Shown here piece by piece: positions 42,076 through 51,019 of a stretch of DNA of 64,000 nt. Position numbers and translations under genes: made by a program. Source of the stretch: G965215145 sp965215145 (GTDB lineage Bacteria > Bacteroidota > Rhodothermia > Rhodothermales > JANQRZ01); NCBI GenBank assembly GCA_965215145.1, contig OZ244038.1, forward strand, positions 62,001-126,000, written 5' to 3'. The notes beneath the pieces were generated by a model. That model was not told the DNA's origin, did not search any database, and worked only from the letters and a program-made list of their open reading frames with translations. Each line of letters opens with the position of its first letter. Within the stretch, counting starts at the first letter, position 1.

Positions 42076-43055
42076 TGGTGAGCGCCGCCCGCGGCAGCCT
42101 GGTGGAGGGTTACGTGCTAGCGAGCTATGGCGCGGAGCGCTACCTCCGCCACGCGGTCGCATCGGTGACCACGCTGCGGCGCTACGACCGCCGCCGGCCC
42201 GTGGCGCTCTACTGCCCCCCGGAACACGCCGAGGCGCTGCGACGCCACGGGCTCGAAGGCCTCTTCGACCGGGTCGAGCCGCTGCCCGAGGCGCACCGCT
42301 CGATCGTCGGGTTCAAACACCACCTCGACCGGTTCTTCCCCTTCGACCGCACCCTCTGGCTCGACGCCGACACCGTGTGGTGCCGCGACCCGGAGGGGCT
42401 GTGGGAGCAGCTCCGCCCGTACGCCTTCACCGCGACGGGCCTCCGCCGGGCCGACGTGTGGTTCGGGGCGTCGAAGGGCCTCGGCGTCGTGGCGGATGTG
42501 GCGCTGCGGCGGCGGGCGCGGACGCTGCGGCGGTTCGGGCTCACCGAGCTGCCGCGCGTGCAGTCCGGGTTGATGGCGGCCTCGGACCGGGCGCTGACGC
42601 GGCGGGTAGGCGAGGCGGCGCGGGGCTTCCTCCAGCAGCAGGACCGCACCCACTTCCGCAGCCGCCTCCGCGAGCCGGGCCGGGCGCTCGAGTCCTGCGA
42701 GTGGTCGCTGGCGATGGCGATGAGCGCGCTCCGCTTGCCGGTGCTGCCGTGGCGCCAGGGGCCGGAGAGCCCGCAGGTGGACTTCTTCGAGGCGGCGACG
42801 GACTACGACCCCGACTTCCGCAGCGTCCGCTACCGCTACCTCCGCAGCCGCTTCCTCCACGAGCTCCAGAGCGTGCCGGACGCCCGCCTCCGACGGCTCC
42901 TCGTCCAGGCAGCGCGAGCCGTCCCCGGTGCGGGCACGGCGGCGACGTTCACCCCGTACCTGCTCCACTTCGGGTGGCTTCGGGAGAAGCGGCCCTTCGA
43001 GGACTTCGCAGACCGGACGTGGCAGCGCCTCACCGCGGGCGGAGCGCAGGGCTAA
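42075..43055 (+). CDS. Nucleotide-diphospho-sugar transferase-like protein (GT-A, GT8-like)
   Basis: Protein of 326 residues. The N-terminus YVLASYGAERYLRHAVASV leads into a GT-A fold with the metal-binding LWLDADTVW (D-x-D about 96-98), as in family 8-like sugar transferases. The rest is Arg-rich and not strongly conserved. It overlaps the preceding GT4 gene by 1 nt, so it is translated with it. Its stop overlaps that of the convergent methyltransferase gene by 4 bp. Assigned by fold and context; donor unknown. Confidence 0.72.
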   Translation: MVSAARGSLVEGYVLASYGAERYLRHAVASVTTLRRYDRRRPVALYCPPEHAEALRRHGLEGLFDRVEPLPEAHRSIVGFKHHLDRFFPFDRTLWLDADTVWCRDPEGLWEQLRPYAFTATGLRRADVWFGASKGLGVVADVALRRRARTLRRFGLTELPRVQSGLMAASDRALTRRVGEAARGFLQQQDRTHFRSRLREPGRALESCEWSLAMAMSALRLPVLPWRQGPESPQVDFFEAATDYDPDFRSVRYRYLRSRFLHELQSVPDARLRRLLVQAARAVPGAGTAATFTPYLLHFGWLREKRPFEDFADRTWQRLTAGGAQG

Positions 43056-43879
43056 GCGACCGGCTCGGGCGTGCGGACGCGGCGCGTCAGGACGGCCGTG
43101 CCGCGCGGGCTCGGCCGCATCGAGACCTCGAACGGCCCGTGCGCCTCGGCCCAACGGCGGACCGCCTCGGCCTCGTCGGCGCGGCGGGCGTCGTCGAGGA
43201 TCACCACGGCGTCGGGGCCGAGGCGGTCGAACAGGAGCGGGCCGGCGGGGTGACGCGCGAGCGGGTTCGTCTCCAGCGGTGGCCCGTCGATGACCAGCAG
43301 GTCGATGCGGTCAGGCAGGTCCATCCCGTCGAGGTCGTACCAGCGGACGCGCCGGCCCTCGACCTCCTGCTCGCGGAGCGGCGCGTGGAGGACCTCCACC
43401 CGGTCCGCCAGCCCGTGCCGCGCCACCCGCCGCCGGGTCTCCTCGGCGAACGCCCCGTCGTGGTCGAGCGAGACGACCCGCCCACGCCCGACCTCTTCGA
43501 GCGCGTAGCCGAGCACGAGCGAGGACGCCCCACTGCCGAGCTCGACGACGACCCCGGGCTCCCGGTCCCACACCGCCTCGGCGAGCGTGGCGGCGAACTC
43601 GGCCGAGGCCGCCCACCGGGTCAGCGGGGGGAGCGGGGCGCGCAGCGGGAGGGCGCGGTGCAGCCACATCAGCGCCTGCGTGTGGTTGAGCCGCAGGATC
43701 TCCTCCTGCTCGGCCACGCGGTAGAGCTGGAGCTGAAGCCCGAGCACGAGCACGAGCGCGACGCCCACGGCGACGGGCAGGCTCGCCGCACCCCACAGCC
43801 ACCACGCCCCCCCGCTCGCGACGGCGTACACGAGCGCGAGCGCGATGAGGAGGCGGGTGTCCTGATGCTTGAACTGCAC
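43052..43879 (-). CDS. Membrane-anchored class I SAM-dependent methyltransferase
   Basis: Protein of 275 residues. Residues 8-55 form two membrane segments (LIALALVYAVASGGAWWLW and VAVGVALVLVLGLQLQLY). The rest is a Rossmann-like methyltransferase with VVELGSGASSLVLGYALE (motif I), SLDHDGAFAEETRRR and LLVIDGPP. The layout resembles methyltransferases of surface glycan loci. It lies among glycosyltransferase genes on the opposite strand, so an O-methylation of sugars is a reasonable but unproven role. Confidence 0.82.
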   Translation of the reverse strand: MQFKHQDTRLLIALALVYAVASGGAWWLWGAASLPVAVGVALVLVLGLQLQLYRVAEQEEILRLNHTQALMWLHRALPLRAPLPPLTRWAASAEFAATLAEAVWDREPGVVVELGSGASSLVLGYALEEVGRGRVVSLDHDGAFAEETRRRVARHGLADRVEVLHAPLREQEVEGRRVRWYDLDGMDLPDRIDLLVIDGPPLETNPLARHPAGPLLFDRLGPDAVVILDDARRADEAEAVRRWAEAHGPFEVSMRPSPRGTAVLTRRVRTPEPVA

Positions 43880-43968
43880 GGCGGCGGGAGGCGGAGCCGC
43901 GTCAAGGTAAGCGCCGGAACCCGCCCCGATGCCTCCGGTTGCCGCCGCAACCTCGCCCCTCCACTCTG

Positions 43969-44757
43969 ATGCCCTCCTCCCCCACGGTGAGCTGCCTGAT
44001 GGTCACGGCCGACCGGCCGGCGCTCGCGCGGCGCGCCATCCTCTCGTTCCGGGAGCAGACGTACCCCCGCAAGGAGCTCGTCGTGCTCGACAACGGGGAG
44101 CGGCAGATGGACGATCTCCTGGCGGACCTGCCCGACGCGGAGGTCCGGTACCGTCACGTCAGGAAGGCGCCGGGGACGTGGATCGGCGCGCTGAGGAACG
44201 AGTCGCTCGGGATGGCGACGGGGGGCCTCGTGGTGCCGCAGTGGGACGACGACGACTGGTCGCACCCGGAGCGGCTGGCGCGGCAGGCGGCGGTCCTGCT
44301 GGAGGGCTACGCCGCCTGCACGCTGCCGGGCTACCTCGTCCACCTCGACAGCCCGGACTACTTCGAGCACCCGTTCGTCGGGCGGCTCCGCGAGGGGACC
44401 TGCCTGATGCACCGCCGCGGCGACGCCATCCGCTACCCGAACACCGAGCGCAAGAGCGACACCGCCTACGTCCGGGCGTGGCGCGAGCGCCGCCACCGCC
44501 AGCTCGCGCCCGCCGACGCGCGGCTGTACGTCCGCACCTTCCACGGCGGCAACCTCTGGGACGAGACCCACATCCTCCGGCGGATGCGGAACACCCCGGC
44601 CGACCTCCTCGCCTACGGGTGGCACCGCTACGTCCGCCGCGACGTCCTCGGCCACCCGCGCTTCCGGCTCGGCCCCGCCGCCCGCGCCTCGTTCGAGCTC
44701 TACCTCCGGCACTCCCGCGCCTGCGGCCTCTTCGCCAAGGGCGTTCCCACCGGCTAG
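43969..44757 (+). CDS. Family 2 glycosyltransferase
   Basis: Protein of 262 residues. The GT-A core has VSCLMVTADRPALARRAILSF, VVLDNGE, a PQWDDDDW catalytic-metal block (about 92-99) and LRNESLGMATGG. No membrane segment. I prefer the ATG at 43969 over one 10 codons upstream, since the upstream residues are Pro-rich. Its stop overlaps the convergent HTTM gene stop by 4 bp. Part of the glycan locus. Confidence 0.85.
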   Translation: MPSSPTVSCLMVTADRPALARRAILSFREQTYPRKELVVLDNGERQMDDLLADLPDAEVRYRHVRKAPGTWIGALRNESLGMATGGLVVPQWDDDDWSHPERLARQAAVLLEGYAACTLPGYLVHLDSPDYFEHPFVGRLREGTCLMHRRGDAIRYPNTERKSDTAYVRAWRERRHRQLAPADARLYVRTFHGGNLWDETHILRRMRNTPADLLAYGWHRYVRRDVLGHPRFRLGPAARASFELYLRHSRACGLFAKGVPTG

Positions 44758-45656
44758 TTCCACGCGAGCCGGCGGAGGCCAGCGGCGACGGCGGCGCTGC
44801 GCTCCCGGCCGAGGAGGCGGTCCAGCCACGCCGCCCACGGAAGCCCGAGCAGGATCAGCTCCCCGATCACGAACGTCGAGAGGATGTTCATCACGAGGAA
44901 GATGCCGACGTGGAGCGCGAGCACGGCCAGCACCATCGGGTAGCGGAACGGCCGCCACCACATCAGGAACGCGAACAGCTCCGTCAGCAGCCCGAACACG
45001 AGGAAGCCCGCCGCCACGGCGTAGTGGTCCATCGCGAGCTGCTGGATCCAGCTCAGCCCGTAGACGCCGGTGTTCGAGAAGGCGTCCATGCTCTTCTCCC
45101 CGATCCACATCCACATGTGCCGCCCGTCGGCCCACAGCAGCCCCGTCCCGACGAACTTCGAGAAGGCGGCCGACGTGTAACCGAGCCCGAGGAAGAAGTA
45201 CGTGTAGCCGAGCACGAACCGGTTGCGCACGCCCTCCTCTGCAAAGAGGACCGCGCCGAGGGCGAAGCCGAGCAGCGTGACGCCGAGGAGGTGCGAGCCG
45301 TGCGGGTCGAACCCCTGCGAGAACCGCGTCACGAACTGGAAGTGGAGCAGCACGAACCCCGCGAGGTACGCCCACCGCCACACCCGCAGGAAGCCGAGCG
45401 CGAGCAGCCCCGTCGTCAGCACCGCGCTGATGAGCGCCAGCGGCGTCCCGAAGGCGACCGAGACGTCGAGGTAATGCGCCATCCCCAGCGGCTCGACCAC
45501 GTCGCCGAGGCGGGGGATGACGCTCCCCCAGGTCCACGCGAACGAGACGCACGCGCCGACGATGTAGAGCTCGAACAGCCGGAAGAACAGGGCCTCCCCC
45601 GGGGTCTGCTCGCGGTCGGAGTCGAAGAGGTGGTGGGCGAGGGAGAGGCGGGCCAT
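44754..45656 (-). CDS. HTTM-domain integral membrane protein
   Basis: Protein of 300 residues with about eight membrane segments. The pattern is that of the HTTM (horizontally transferred transmembrane) domain related to vitamin-K-dependent gamma-glutamyl carboxylase: FFRLFELYIVGACVSFAW, HYLDVSVAFGTPL, LGYTYFFLGLGYTSAAFSKF and ADGRHMW. The carboxylase active-site lysine region cannot be placed with confidence. Its ATG overlaps the stop of the preceding gene by 1 nt, making a coupled pair. Bacterial HTTM proteins of this type have no settled function. Confidence 0.8.
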   Translation of the reverse strand: MARLSLAHHLFDSDREQTPGEALFFRLFELYIVGACVSFAWTWGSVIPRLGDVVEPLGMAHYLDVSVAFGTPLALISAVLTTGLLALGFLRVWRWAYLAGFVLLHFQFVTRFSQGFDPHGSHLLGVTLLGFALGAVLFAEEGVRNRFVLGYTYFFLGLGYTSAAFSKFVGTGLLWADGRHMWMWIGEKSMDAFSNTGVYGLSWIQQLAMDHYAVAAGFLVFGLLTELFAFLMWWRPFRYPMVLAVLALHVGIFLVMNILSTFVIGELILLGLPWAAWLDRLLGRERSAAVAAGLRRLAWN

Positions 45657-46162
45657 CAGCGTGCGAGGGCGGGGCTGAGCACGGCCGTGTCGGCGTCGAG
45701 CACGAGGTAGGGGTAGAGCTCGACGCGGACGCCGCGCTCGTCGTCGAGCTCGCCGACGGCGCGGAGGACGAGGAGGCGTCGGTCCGCGAGCCCCGGCCGC
45801 AGGACGGCCCGCAGCCCCTCGACCCGCTCGGCGTCCCAGACCTCCGTCTTCGAGAGGAAGTTCGAGAGGTCGAGCCGGTTGACCCCGTAGGCCCCGACGG
45901 CGAACGCCTCGCCGGGCAGCTCCTCCACGGAGACCGGCTCCCACGAGACCAGCCCTCCGGCGTCGGTCACGTCGCGGACGAGGGCGCGGCTCCACGGCTG
46001 GCCGGCCTGCGAAAACATCGGAAAGATGCTGAACGGCCAGAACTCCCCCTCGTGCGTCGCCACGAGCGCGGCGTAGGCTACGAGTACGCTCAGCAGCACC
46101 CGCAGCATCCGGCGCCGAAGCGGCGCCTGTGCCTCGGGGGGCTGTCTCTCCGTGCGGTCCAT
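45656..46162 (-). CDS. HTTM-partner protein with one membrane anchor
   Basis: Protein of 168 residues with one membrane segment near 20-40 (LRVLLSVLVAYAALVAT) and an outside domain beginning EGEFWPFSIFPMFSQAGQPWSRALVRDV. The WPFSxFPMFS motif recurs in the small proteins that accompany HTTM genes. I start it at 46162; an ATG at 46186 would add eight residues. Coupled to the HTTM gene by a TGATG overlap, so the two likely form one membrane complex. Function unknown. Confidence 0.75.
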   Translation of the reverse strand: MDRTERQPPEAQAPLRRRMLRVLLSVLVAYAALVATHEGEFWPFSIFPMFSQAGQPWSRALVRDVTDAGGLVSWEPVSVEELPGEAFAVGAYGVNRLDLSNFLSKTEVWDAERVEGLRAVLRPGLADRRLLVLRAVGELDDERGVRVELYPYLVLDADTAVLSPALAR

Positions 46163-46206
46163 GGGGAAGGCAATCCGGCCGCCCAAATCTACGCCCTGTC
46201 ACCGCC

Positions 46207-47196
46207 GTGCGCCCGACCTTCACCCGCCTGGCTCCGCTCCGCGAGCACGTCGGCCGCGCGCTCGAAACGCGGGGGGGGCAGCGCGCGACGAAGGCGCTCC
46301 GGTGGCTCCTGCTCGGCGGCGTCCTCGCGTTCCTCCTCCACCAGCTCGCCGAGGTCGGCTGGCGGGAGCTGTGGGCGGGGCTACCGCGGACGCCGTGGTT
46401 CTACGTGCTCTCGCTGGCGATGTACCTCGTCCTGCCGCTGACGGAGGCCCTCATCTACGGGCGGCTGTGGGGCGTGCCGCGCCGCACCCTCGTCGGGCCG
46501 AGCCTGCGCAAGCGGGTGCTCAACGCCGACGTCGTCGGGTACTCCGGCGACGTGTACCTCTTCGTGTGGGCGAAGCACCGGCTCGGGCTCCCGGACCGGC
46601 CGGTGTGGCAGGCGCTGAAGGACAACGCCATCACGTCCTCCGCCGCGTCGCTCTCCTCGGCGGGGCTGCTGCTCGGCCTGCTCGTCCTCTCCGGCCAAGT
46701 GGCCTTTCTCGACCTTCTCGGCGACTGGGACGCGGGGTGGGTCGTGGGCGGCGTCGCCGTGGCCGCCGCGGCGTTGGGGGTCGTGTTCCGGCAGCGCCTC
46801 TTCTCGCTCCCGATGCCGACGGTGGCGGGGCTCCTCGGCGTCCACCTCGCGCGGTTCACGGTGGTCTACGTGCTCCAGATCCTCCAGTGGTGGGTCGTGC
46901 TGCCGGACGCGCCGTTCTCGGTGTGGGCGACGATGCTGGCGGTGATCGTCGTCGCCAACCGGCTCCCGCTCGTGCCCGCGCGCGACCTCGTCGGGATCGG
47001 CGCGGTGCTCGGGATGGCGGACGTGCTGGCGGCCTCGGAGGCGGCCCTCGCGGGGATGCTCCTCGCCCGGAGCGCCTTCGACCGGCTGCTCAACGCGGGG
47101 CTGTTCGCGGGGACCTCGCTGTGGGAGCGCCGCTCGCCCCCGCTCCCCGTGGCGCCGCCGGAGGAGATGGCACCGCCGATAGAAGAGGCGGCCTGA
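46207..47196 (+). CDS. Integral membrane protein, unrecognised family
   Basis: Protein of 329 residues with six to eight membrane segments and a Pro-rich C-terminal tail. The general layout resembles the membrane region of lysylphosphatidylglycerol synthase/flippase-like proteins, but no diagnostic motif is seen. GTG start at 46207; the longer frame upstream overlaps the divergent gene. Its start is about 45 nt from that of the divergent HTTM-partner gene, so the two may share a promoter region. Envelope role is an inference from hydrophobicity and neighbours. Confidence 0.65.
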   Translation: MRPTFTRLAPLREHVGRALETRGGQRATKALRWLLLGGVLAFLLHQLAEVGWRELWAGLPRTPWFYVLSLAMYLVLPLTEALIYGRLWGVPRRTLVGPSLRKRVLNADVVGYSGDVYLFVWAKHRLGLPDRPVWQALKDNAITSSAASLSSAGLLLGLLVLSGQVAFLDLLGDWDAGWVVGGVAVAAAALGVVFRQRLFSLPMPTVAGLLGVHLARFTVVYVLQILQWWVVLPDAPFSVWATMLAVIVVANRLPLVPARDLVGIGAVLGMADVLAASEAALAGMLLARSAFDRLLNAGLFAGTSLWERRSPPLPVAPPEEMAPPIEEAA

Positions 47197-47217
47197 CGCC
47201 GTCCGTCCCCCCGAAGG

Positions 47218-48303
47218 TCAGTCGACCACGAGGAAATCGTAGACGAACGCGCGGCGGCGGTTGGTCTCGCCGCGCCCGCGGAAGCCGAACACCTCGCCGC
47301 CGATGTAGCGCCGCGCCAGCGACTTCCGCAGCCCGCCGAGCTCTTCGAGCGCCGAGAACTGCATCCGGTCGGCCTCCCGGTTGAGGATCGTGGGGTCGTC
47401 GCTCCCCTCGAACCGGACGGCGACCTGCCGGGGCACCGCGACGCCGAGCGCACGCCGGGTCGAGACGACCTCGATGCTGCTCGGCCGGACGAGCCGGAAG
47501 CGCCCGCCCTCGCGGCGCAGCCCGAAGCCGAGCGTCCGCTGTTCGAAGCCGCCGCGCGGCGAGATCAGCAGGGCCACCTCGGGCTCGTCGCCGTGGTGGA
47601 CGTACCGGAAGGCGTGGCTGATCAGCTTCGGCGCGAACTCCGTCTGGTACGTGTGGTCCATGTAGGCCGTGCCGCGAACCCGCTTCTCCTCCCCGTTGAT
47701 GGTGATGGTGCCGGCCACGCGGGCGTAGGGGATGTGGATAAACAGCCCCATCTCGTGGTCGCCGAGGCGGAACACCCCGTCGCCCCACGTCATGCCCTCG
47801 GCGATGTCGGTGAGCTCGAGGTCCACGACGTACTCGGCGCCGTCCTTGCTCCGGGCGAAGTAGACGCGGTGCCGGCCGGGCAGCGCGCCCTCGGCGTAGA
47901 CCTCCGGGTGGATCTGCAGCCGCGCGGGGGTCGAGACGAGGTTCTCGGCCGGGTACTGCTTGGCGATCCGGTACGCCTCCCCCCCGAAGTCCGTGACGGC
48001 GAACTCGGCGCCGACGGCGGGCGCCATGAAGCTGCCGAAGTTGGCGCGCCGGAGGCTGAGGAACGCCTCGGTGCCGTCGTCGAAGAGGAAGGTGTAGGAC
48101 CACGCCTCGTTGAAGGCGCTGCCCCGCGCCCGCTGCGCGCGGAAGTCGGCGGCCGTGGTGGCGCGGGCCTCGCCCGAGGGGAGCTCGACCGGCTCGTCCC
48201 GCGGCGCTAGCGGCCCCGAGCTGTCCAGCGCGCTGGACGGCGCCGCCAGCAGCAGCGGCAGCAGACCGAGTGCGAGCTTCGTGGTTTTCGGACGTTGCGG
48301 CAT
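47218..48303 (-). CDS. Exported CrtC/AttH-like lipocalin-fold protein
   Basis: Protein of 361 residues. Signal peptide at 1-25 (LALGLLPLLLAAPSSA). The body is beta-rich; a GTAYMDHTYQTEF stretch (about 217-229) corresponds to the YMDH motif shared by hydroxyneurosporene synthase CrtC and AttH-type lipocalins. The Trp that often follows in CrtC is absent. There is no carotenoid gene nearby, so a general AttH-like exported role is more likely than carotenoid hydration. It is read in the same direction as the RND gene, 66 nt after it. Confidence 0.65.
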   Translation of the reverse strand: MPQRPKTTKLALGLLPLLLAAPSSALDSSGPLAPRDEPVELPSGEARATTAADFRAQRARGSAFNEAWSYTFLFDDGTEAFLSLRRANFGSFMAPAVGAEFAVTDFGGEAYRIAKQYPAENLVSTPARLQIHPEVYAEGALPGRHRVYFARSKDGAEYVVDLELTDIAEGMTWGDGVFRLGDHEMGLFIHIPYARVAGTITINGEEKRVRGTAYMDHTYQTEFAPKLISHAFRYVHHGDEPEVALLISPRGGFEQRTLGFGLRREGGRFRLVRPSSIEVVSTRRALGVAVPRQVAVRFEGSDDPTILNREADRMQFSALEELGGLRKSLARRYIGGEVFGFRGRGETNRRRAFVYDFLVVD

Positions 48304-48369
48304 GGGGCCAGGCAGGAAGACAACCGAAGGGAGTAGGTCTGGGTTACAAATCTCACACCGTCACGGCCG

Positions 48370-50919
48370 TCACGGCGCTTCGGCCGCGGCGGGCGTCCGG
48401 TCTTCGAGCCATTGGAGCAGCGCGGGCAGGAAGACGAGCGCCGCCAGCAGCGTGGCGCCGATGCCGATCAGCGCGAGCACGCCCATCGAGCGGAGGCCGG
48501 GGTGGAAGGAGAAGAGCAGGCCGCTGAACCCGATCATCGTGGTGAGCGCGCCGACGGTGACGTGCTCGCCCGTCGAGCGCAGCACGCGGAGGACGGAGCC
48601 GGGGCCCTCCTCGCGGTAGCGGTGGACGAGGTGGACCCCGCAGTCGTTGCCGATGCCGAGCACGGCCGGGAGCACGACGAGGTTGTAGAACGTGAGGCTC
48701 ACCCCCGTCAGTACCATCAGCCCGAGCATCCACAGCACCCCGACGACGAGCGGGAGCAGCGCCAGCAGCGCCCACCGCACCGAGCGGAAGAAGAGCAGCA
48801 TCAGCGCCGCGATGAGCGCGAACGTGAGGCCCACCATCAGCGGGCTCTCGGCCAGCATCAGCCGCAGCATGTCCGCCGCCACGAGCGAGGTCGAGCCGGC
48901 GTAGTAGACCCGCCCGTCCGCCGTCGTGACCGTGCCGACCCGGTCGCTGAAGGCCATCGAGAGGCGGCCGTCGGAGAGGCCCACGGCCGGGTAGATCGTG
49001 ACGAACGTGCCGACCTCGCCGGACTTCGCCGTGAACGGCCGCTTCAGCTCCTCCGGCACCTCGGCCAGCGCGATGGGGGCCGTGGTGCTCGCGGCGCGGC
49101 GGAGGCGGGCGATCTGGCCGGTGGTGTCGGCGCTGAGGAAGGGGTCCGCGGTGAGCGCGCGGACCTCGGCGATCCGCGCCAGCTTGGCCTCCGCCGCCTC
49201 CGGCGTCAGCGGGAACCGGTCCTGCACGCTCTCGACGGACTGGATGAGGGTGTCCTCGGCCGCCAGCGCCCGCACCGCGGCGACCACCGACTCGGCCTCC
49301 TCCGGGCTGCTCACGACGACGTAAGCCGGGTTGCGGCCGGCCCGCCGCCCGAAGGCCGGGTCGATCTGGCGCTGCTTCGAGCGGTAGGCTTCCAAGGGCG
49401 GCTCGAGCCGGTCGAAGTCGTACTCGAACCGCTCCTGCGGGAGCGCGAGCAGCGAGAGGCCGACGAGGACGAGGCTCGCCGCGACGACGGCGCGAGCAGC
49501 GGGGAACGGGCGGCGCCCCGCGGCGGGGGCCTCCGCCACGGCCGCCGCTTCGAGCCGCAGCAGCCCGAGCCGCTCGGCGAGCACGAGCAGCGCCGGCAGC
49601 ACCGTCAGCATCGCCACGACGGCGAAGAGGATCCCCGTCCCGCCGACGAGGCCGAACTCGCTGAACCCGCGGAAGTCCGCGGCCGTCAGCGCGAACAGCG
49701 CGACGGCCGTGGTCGTCGCGCTCACGGCGACGGCCTGCCCCGTCGAGGCGAAGGCCGTCTCGGTGGCGCCGGGCACGTCGCGGCCCCGACCGCGCTCCTC
49801 GACGTAGCGGGCGTAGTAGTGGATGCCGTAGTCGATCCCCAGCCCGAACAGCACCAGCGCCAGCGTGCTCGTCATCAGGTTCAGGCTGCCGATGGCGAGC
49901 TCGGCGAGCCCGAACGTCCACGCCAGGCTCATCAGCAGCGGCAGCCCGATCAGCAGCGCGGTGAGCGGTAACCGGGCCACCGCCCGGAGGAGGCTCGCGC
50001 CGGAGGCGCCGTTGACCTGGAGCGTCTTGTACAGGAAGTAGAGCACCACGAACAGCAGCACCGCCGTGACCCCGGCCCCGAAGCTGTCCCGGACGTCGTC
50101 CGTCACTGACTCGATCTCGACGAGTTGGCGGAGCAGCCGCCCCCCCGCCGTCACCTCCATCTCCGGGTGGAACCCCGCCGGCTGCATCCCCGCCACGAGC
50201 GAGTCCACGCGGCGGTAGGTGGCGCGGACGAACCCCACGTCGGTCTGGGCCCCGGCCGGGAGGAACCGCAAGGCCAGCACGGTCGAGTCCTCGGAGACGG
50301 AGTACTCCGACGGCTGAAGCTCCTCCAGCGACGCCGCGAGGTCGTCGTCCGCCGGCTCCTCCTCGTCCTCCAGCCCGAGGTCGTCGTCGAGGTCGAGGAA
50401 GAACGGGTTGGCCGCGAGGCGGGCGTCCTCGATCTCCGCCTCCAGCGCCTCCACCACTCCGTCGAGCTCGCGGTCGGTGGCGAAGTAGAGCGCGTTTCGG
50501 GCAAGGAAGGTGGTGTCGCGGCGGTAGTCGTAGCGGGTGAAGAGCGGCGCCCCGTCCGGCGTCCGCAGCGCCATCATCTGCGGGATGAGCGCCTCGGCGA
50601 AGGCGCGGTTCGCCTCGAACGACGGGCTCGCGATCCCCACGTCGAGCAGCGTCTCCGAGCCGACGGTCTCGCGCAGCCGTTCGAGCGCCCGCACGCTGGG
50701 GTAGTCCTCCGGGACCAAGTTGGCGAGGTCGGTGTCGATCTCGAGCCGGAGCGCCAGCGCGAGCCCGGCTGCGGCGAGCGCGAGGGCCACGACGAGCACG
50801 GCGACGGGGCGGCGGACGAGCAGCCCGGCGAGCGGGCGGAGGGCGTCGGAGAGGCGAGACACCAGGCGGGCGAGGAGGGTGGAGCAGCGTGAGGGCAACG
50901 TCGGGCCGGTAACGTACAC
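48370..50919 (-). CDS. RND-superfamily exporter (MMPL/HpnN type)
   Basis: Protein of about 849 residues with twelve membrane segments in two halves. Each half starts with one segment and a large outside loop, followed by a five-segment bundle. Conserved acidic sites are in GLGIDYGIHYYARYVEE and the second-half GIGNDCGVHLVHRYREEG. MMPL-type exporters of this class carry lipids such as hopanoids or glycolipids. The first outside loop has an acidic insert (DLDDDLGLEDEEEPADDDL). The start is uncertain: GTG at 50919 or GTG at 50862; a longer frame upstream crosses a divergent promoter region and is unlikely. Confidence 0.9.
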   Translation of the reverse strand: MYVTGPTLPSRCSTLLARLVSRLSDALRPLAGLLVRRPVAVLVVALALAAAGLALALRLEIDTDLANLVPEDYPSVRALERLRETVGSETLLDVGIASPSFEANRAFAEALIPQMMALRTPDGAPLFTRYDYRRDTTFLARNALYFATDRELDGVVEALEAEIEDARLAANPFFLDLDDDLGLEDEEEPADDDLAASLEELQPSEYSVSEDSTVLALRFLPAGAQTDVGFVRATYRRVDSLVAGMQPAGFHPEMEVTAGGRLLRQLVEIESVTDDVRDSFGAGVTAVLLFVVLYFLYKTLQVNGASGASLLRAVARLPLTALLIGLPLLMSLAWTFGLAELAIGSLNLMTSTLALVLFGLGIDYGIHYYARYVEERGRGRDVPGATETAFASTGQAVAVSATTTAVALFALTAADFRGFSEFGLVGGTGILFAVVAMLTVLPALLVLAERLGLLRLEAAAVAEAPAAGRRPFPAARAVVAASLVLVGLSLLALPQERFEYDFDRLEPPLEAYRSKQRQIDPAFGRRAGRNPAYVVVSSPEEAESVVAAVRALAAEDTLIQSVESVQDRFPLTPEAAEAKLARIAEVRALTADPFLSADTTGQIARLRRAASTTAPIALAEVPEELKRPFTAKSGEVGTFVTIYPAVGLSDGRLSMAFSDRVGTVTTADGRVYYAGSTSLVAADMLRLMLAESPLMVGLTFALIAALMLLFFRSVRWALLALLPLVVGVLWMLGLMVLTGVSLTFYNLVVLPAVLGIGNDCGVHLVHRYREEGPGSVLRVLRSTGEHVTVGALTTMIGFSGLLFSFHPGLRSMGVLALIGIGATLLAALVFLPALLQWLEDRTPAAAEAP

Positions 50920-50953
50920 CGCGCCGTGCAGATTCTGCGGAAGCAGCGGCGGC

Positions 50954-50979
50954 CCCGGCCCGGCTGCAACCGGGCCGGG
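50954..50979. other. Strong GC hairpin in a divergent promoter region
   Basis: CCCGGCCCGG (50954-50963), loop CTGCAA, CCGGGCCGGG (50970-50979): a perfect 10-bp stem between the RND and DCC genes, 35-66 bp from both starts. No U-tract. A cis-regulatory structure is possible. Confidence 0.5.
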
Positions 50980-51019
50980 CCGGGAACGGTAACCAGCCCC
51001 CTCTCCGCCCCGCCGCCCG

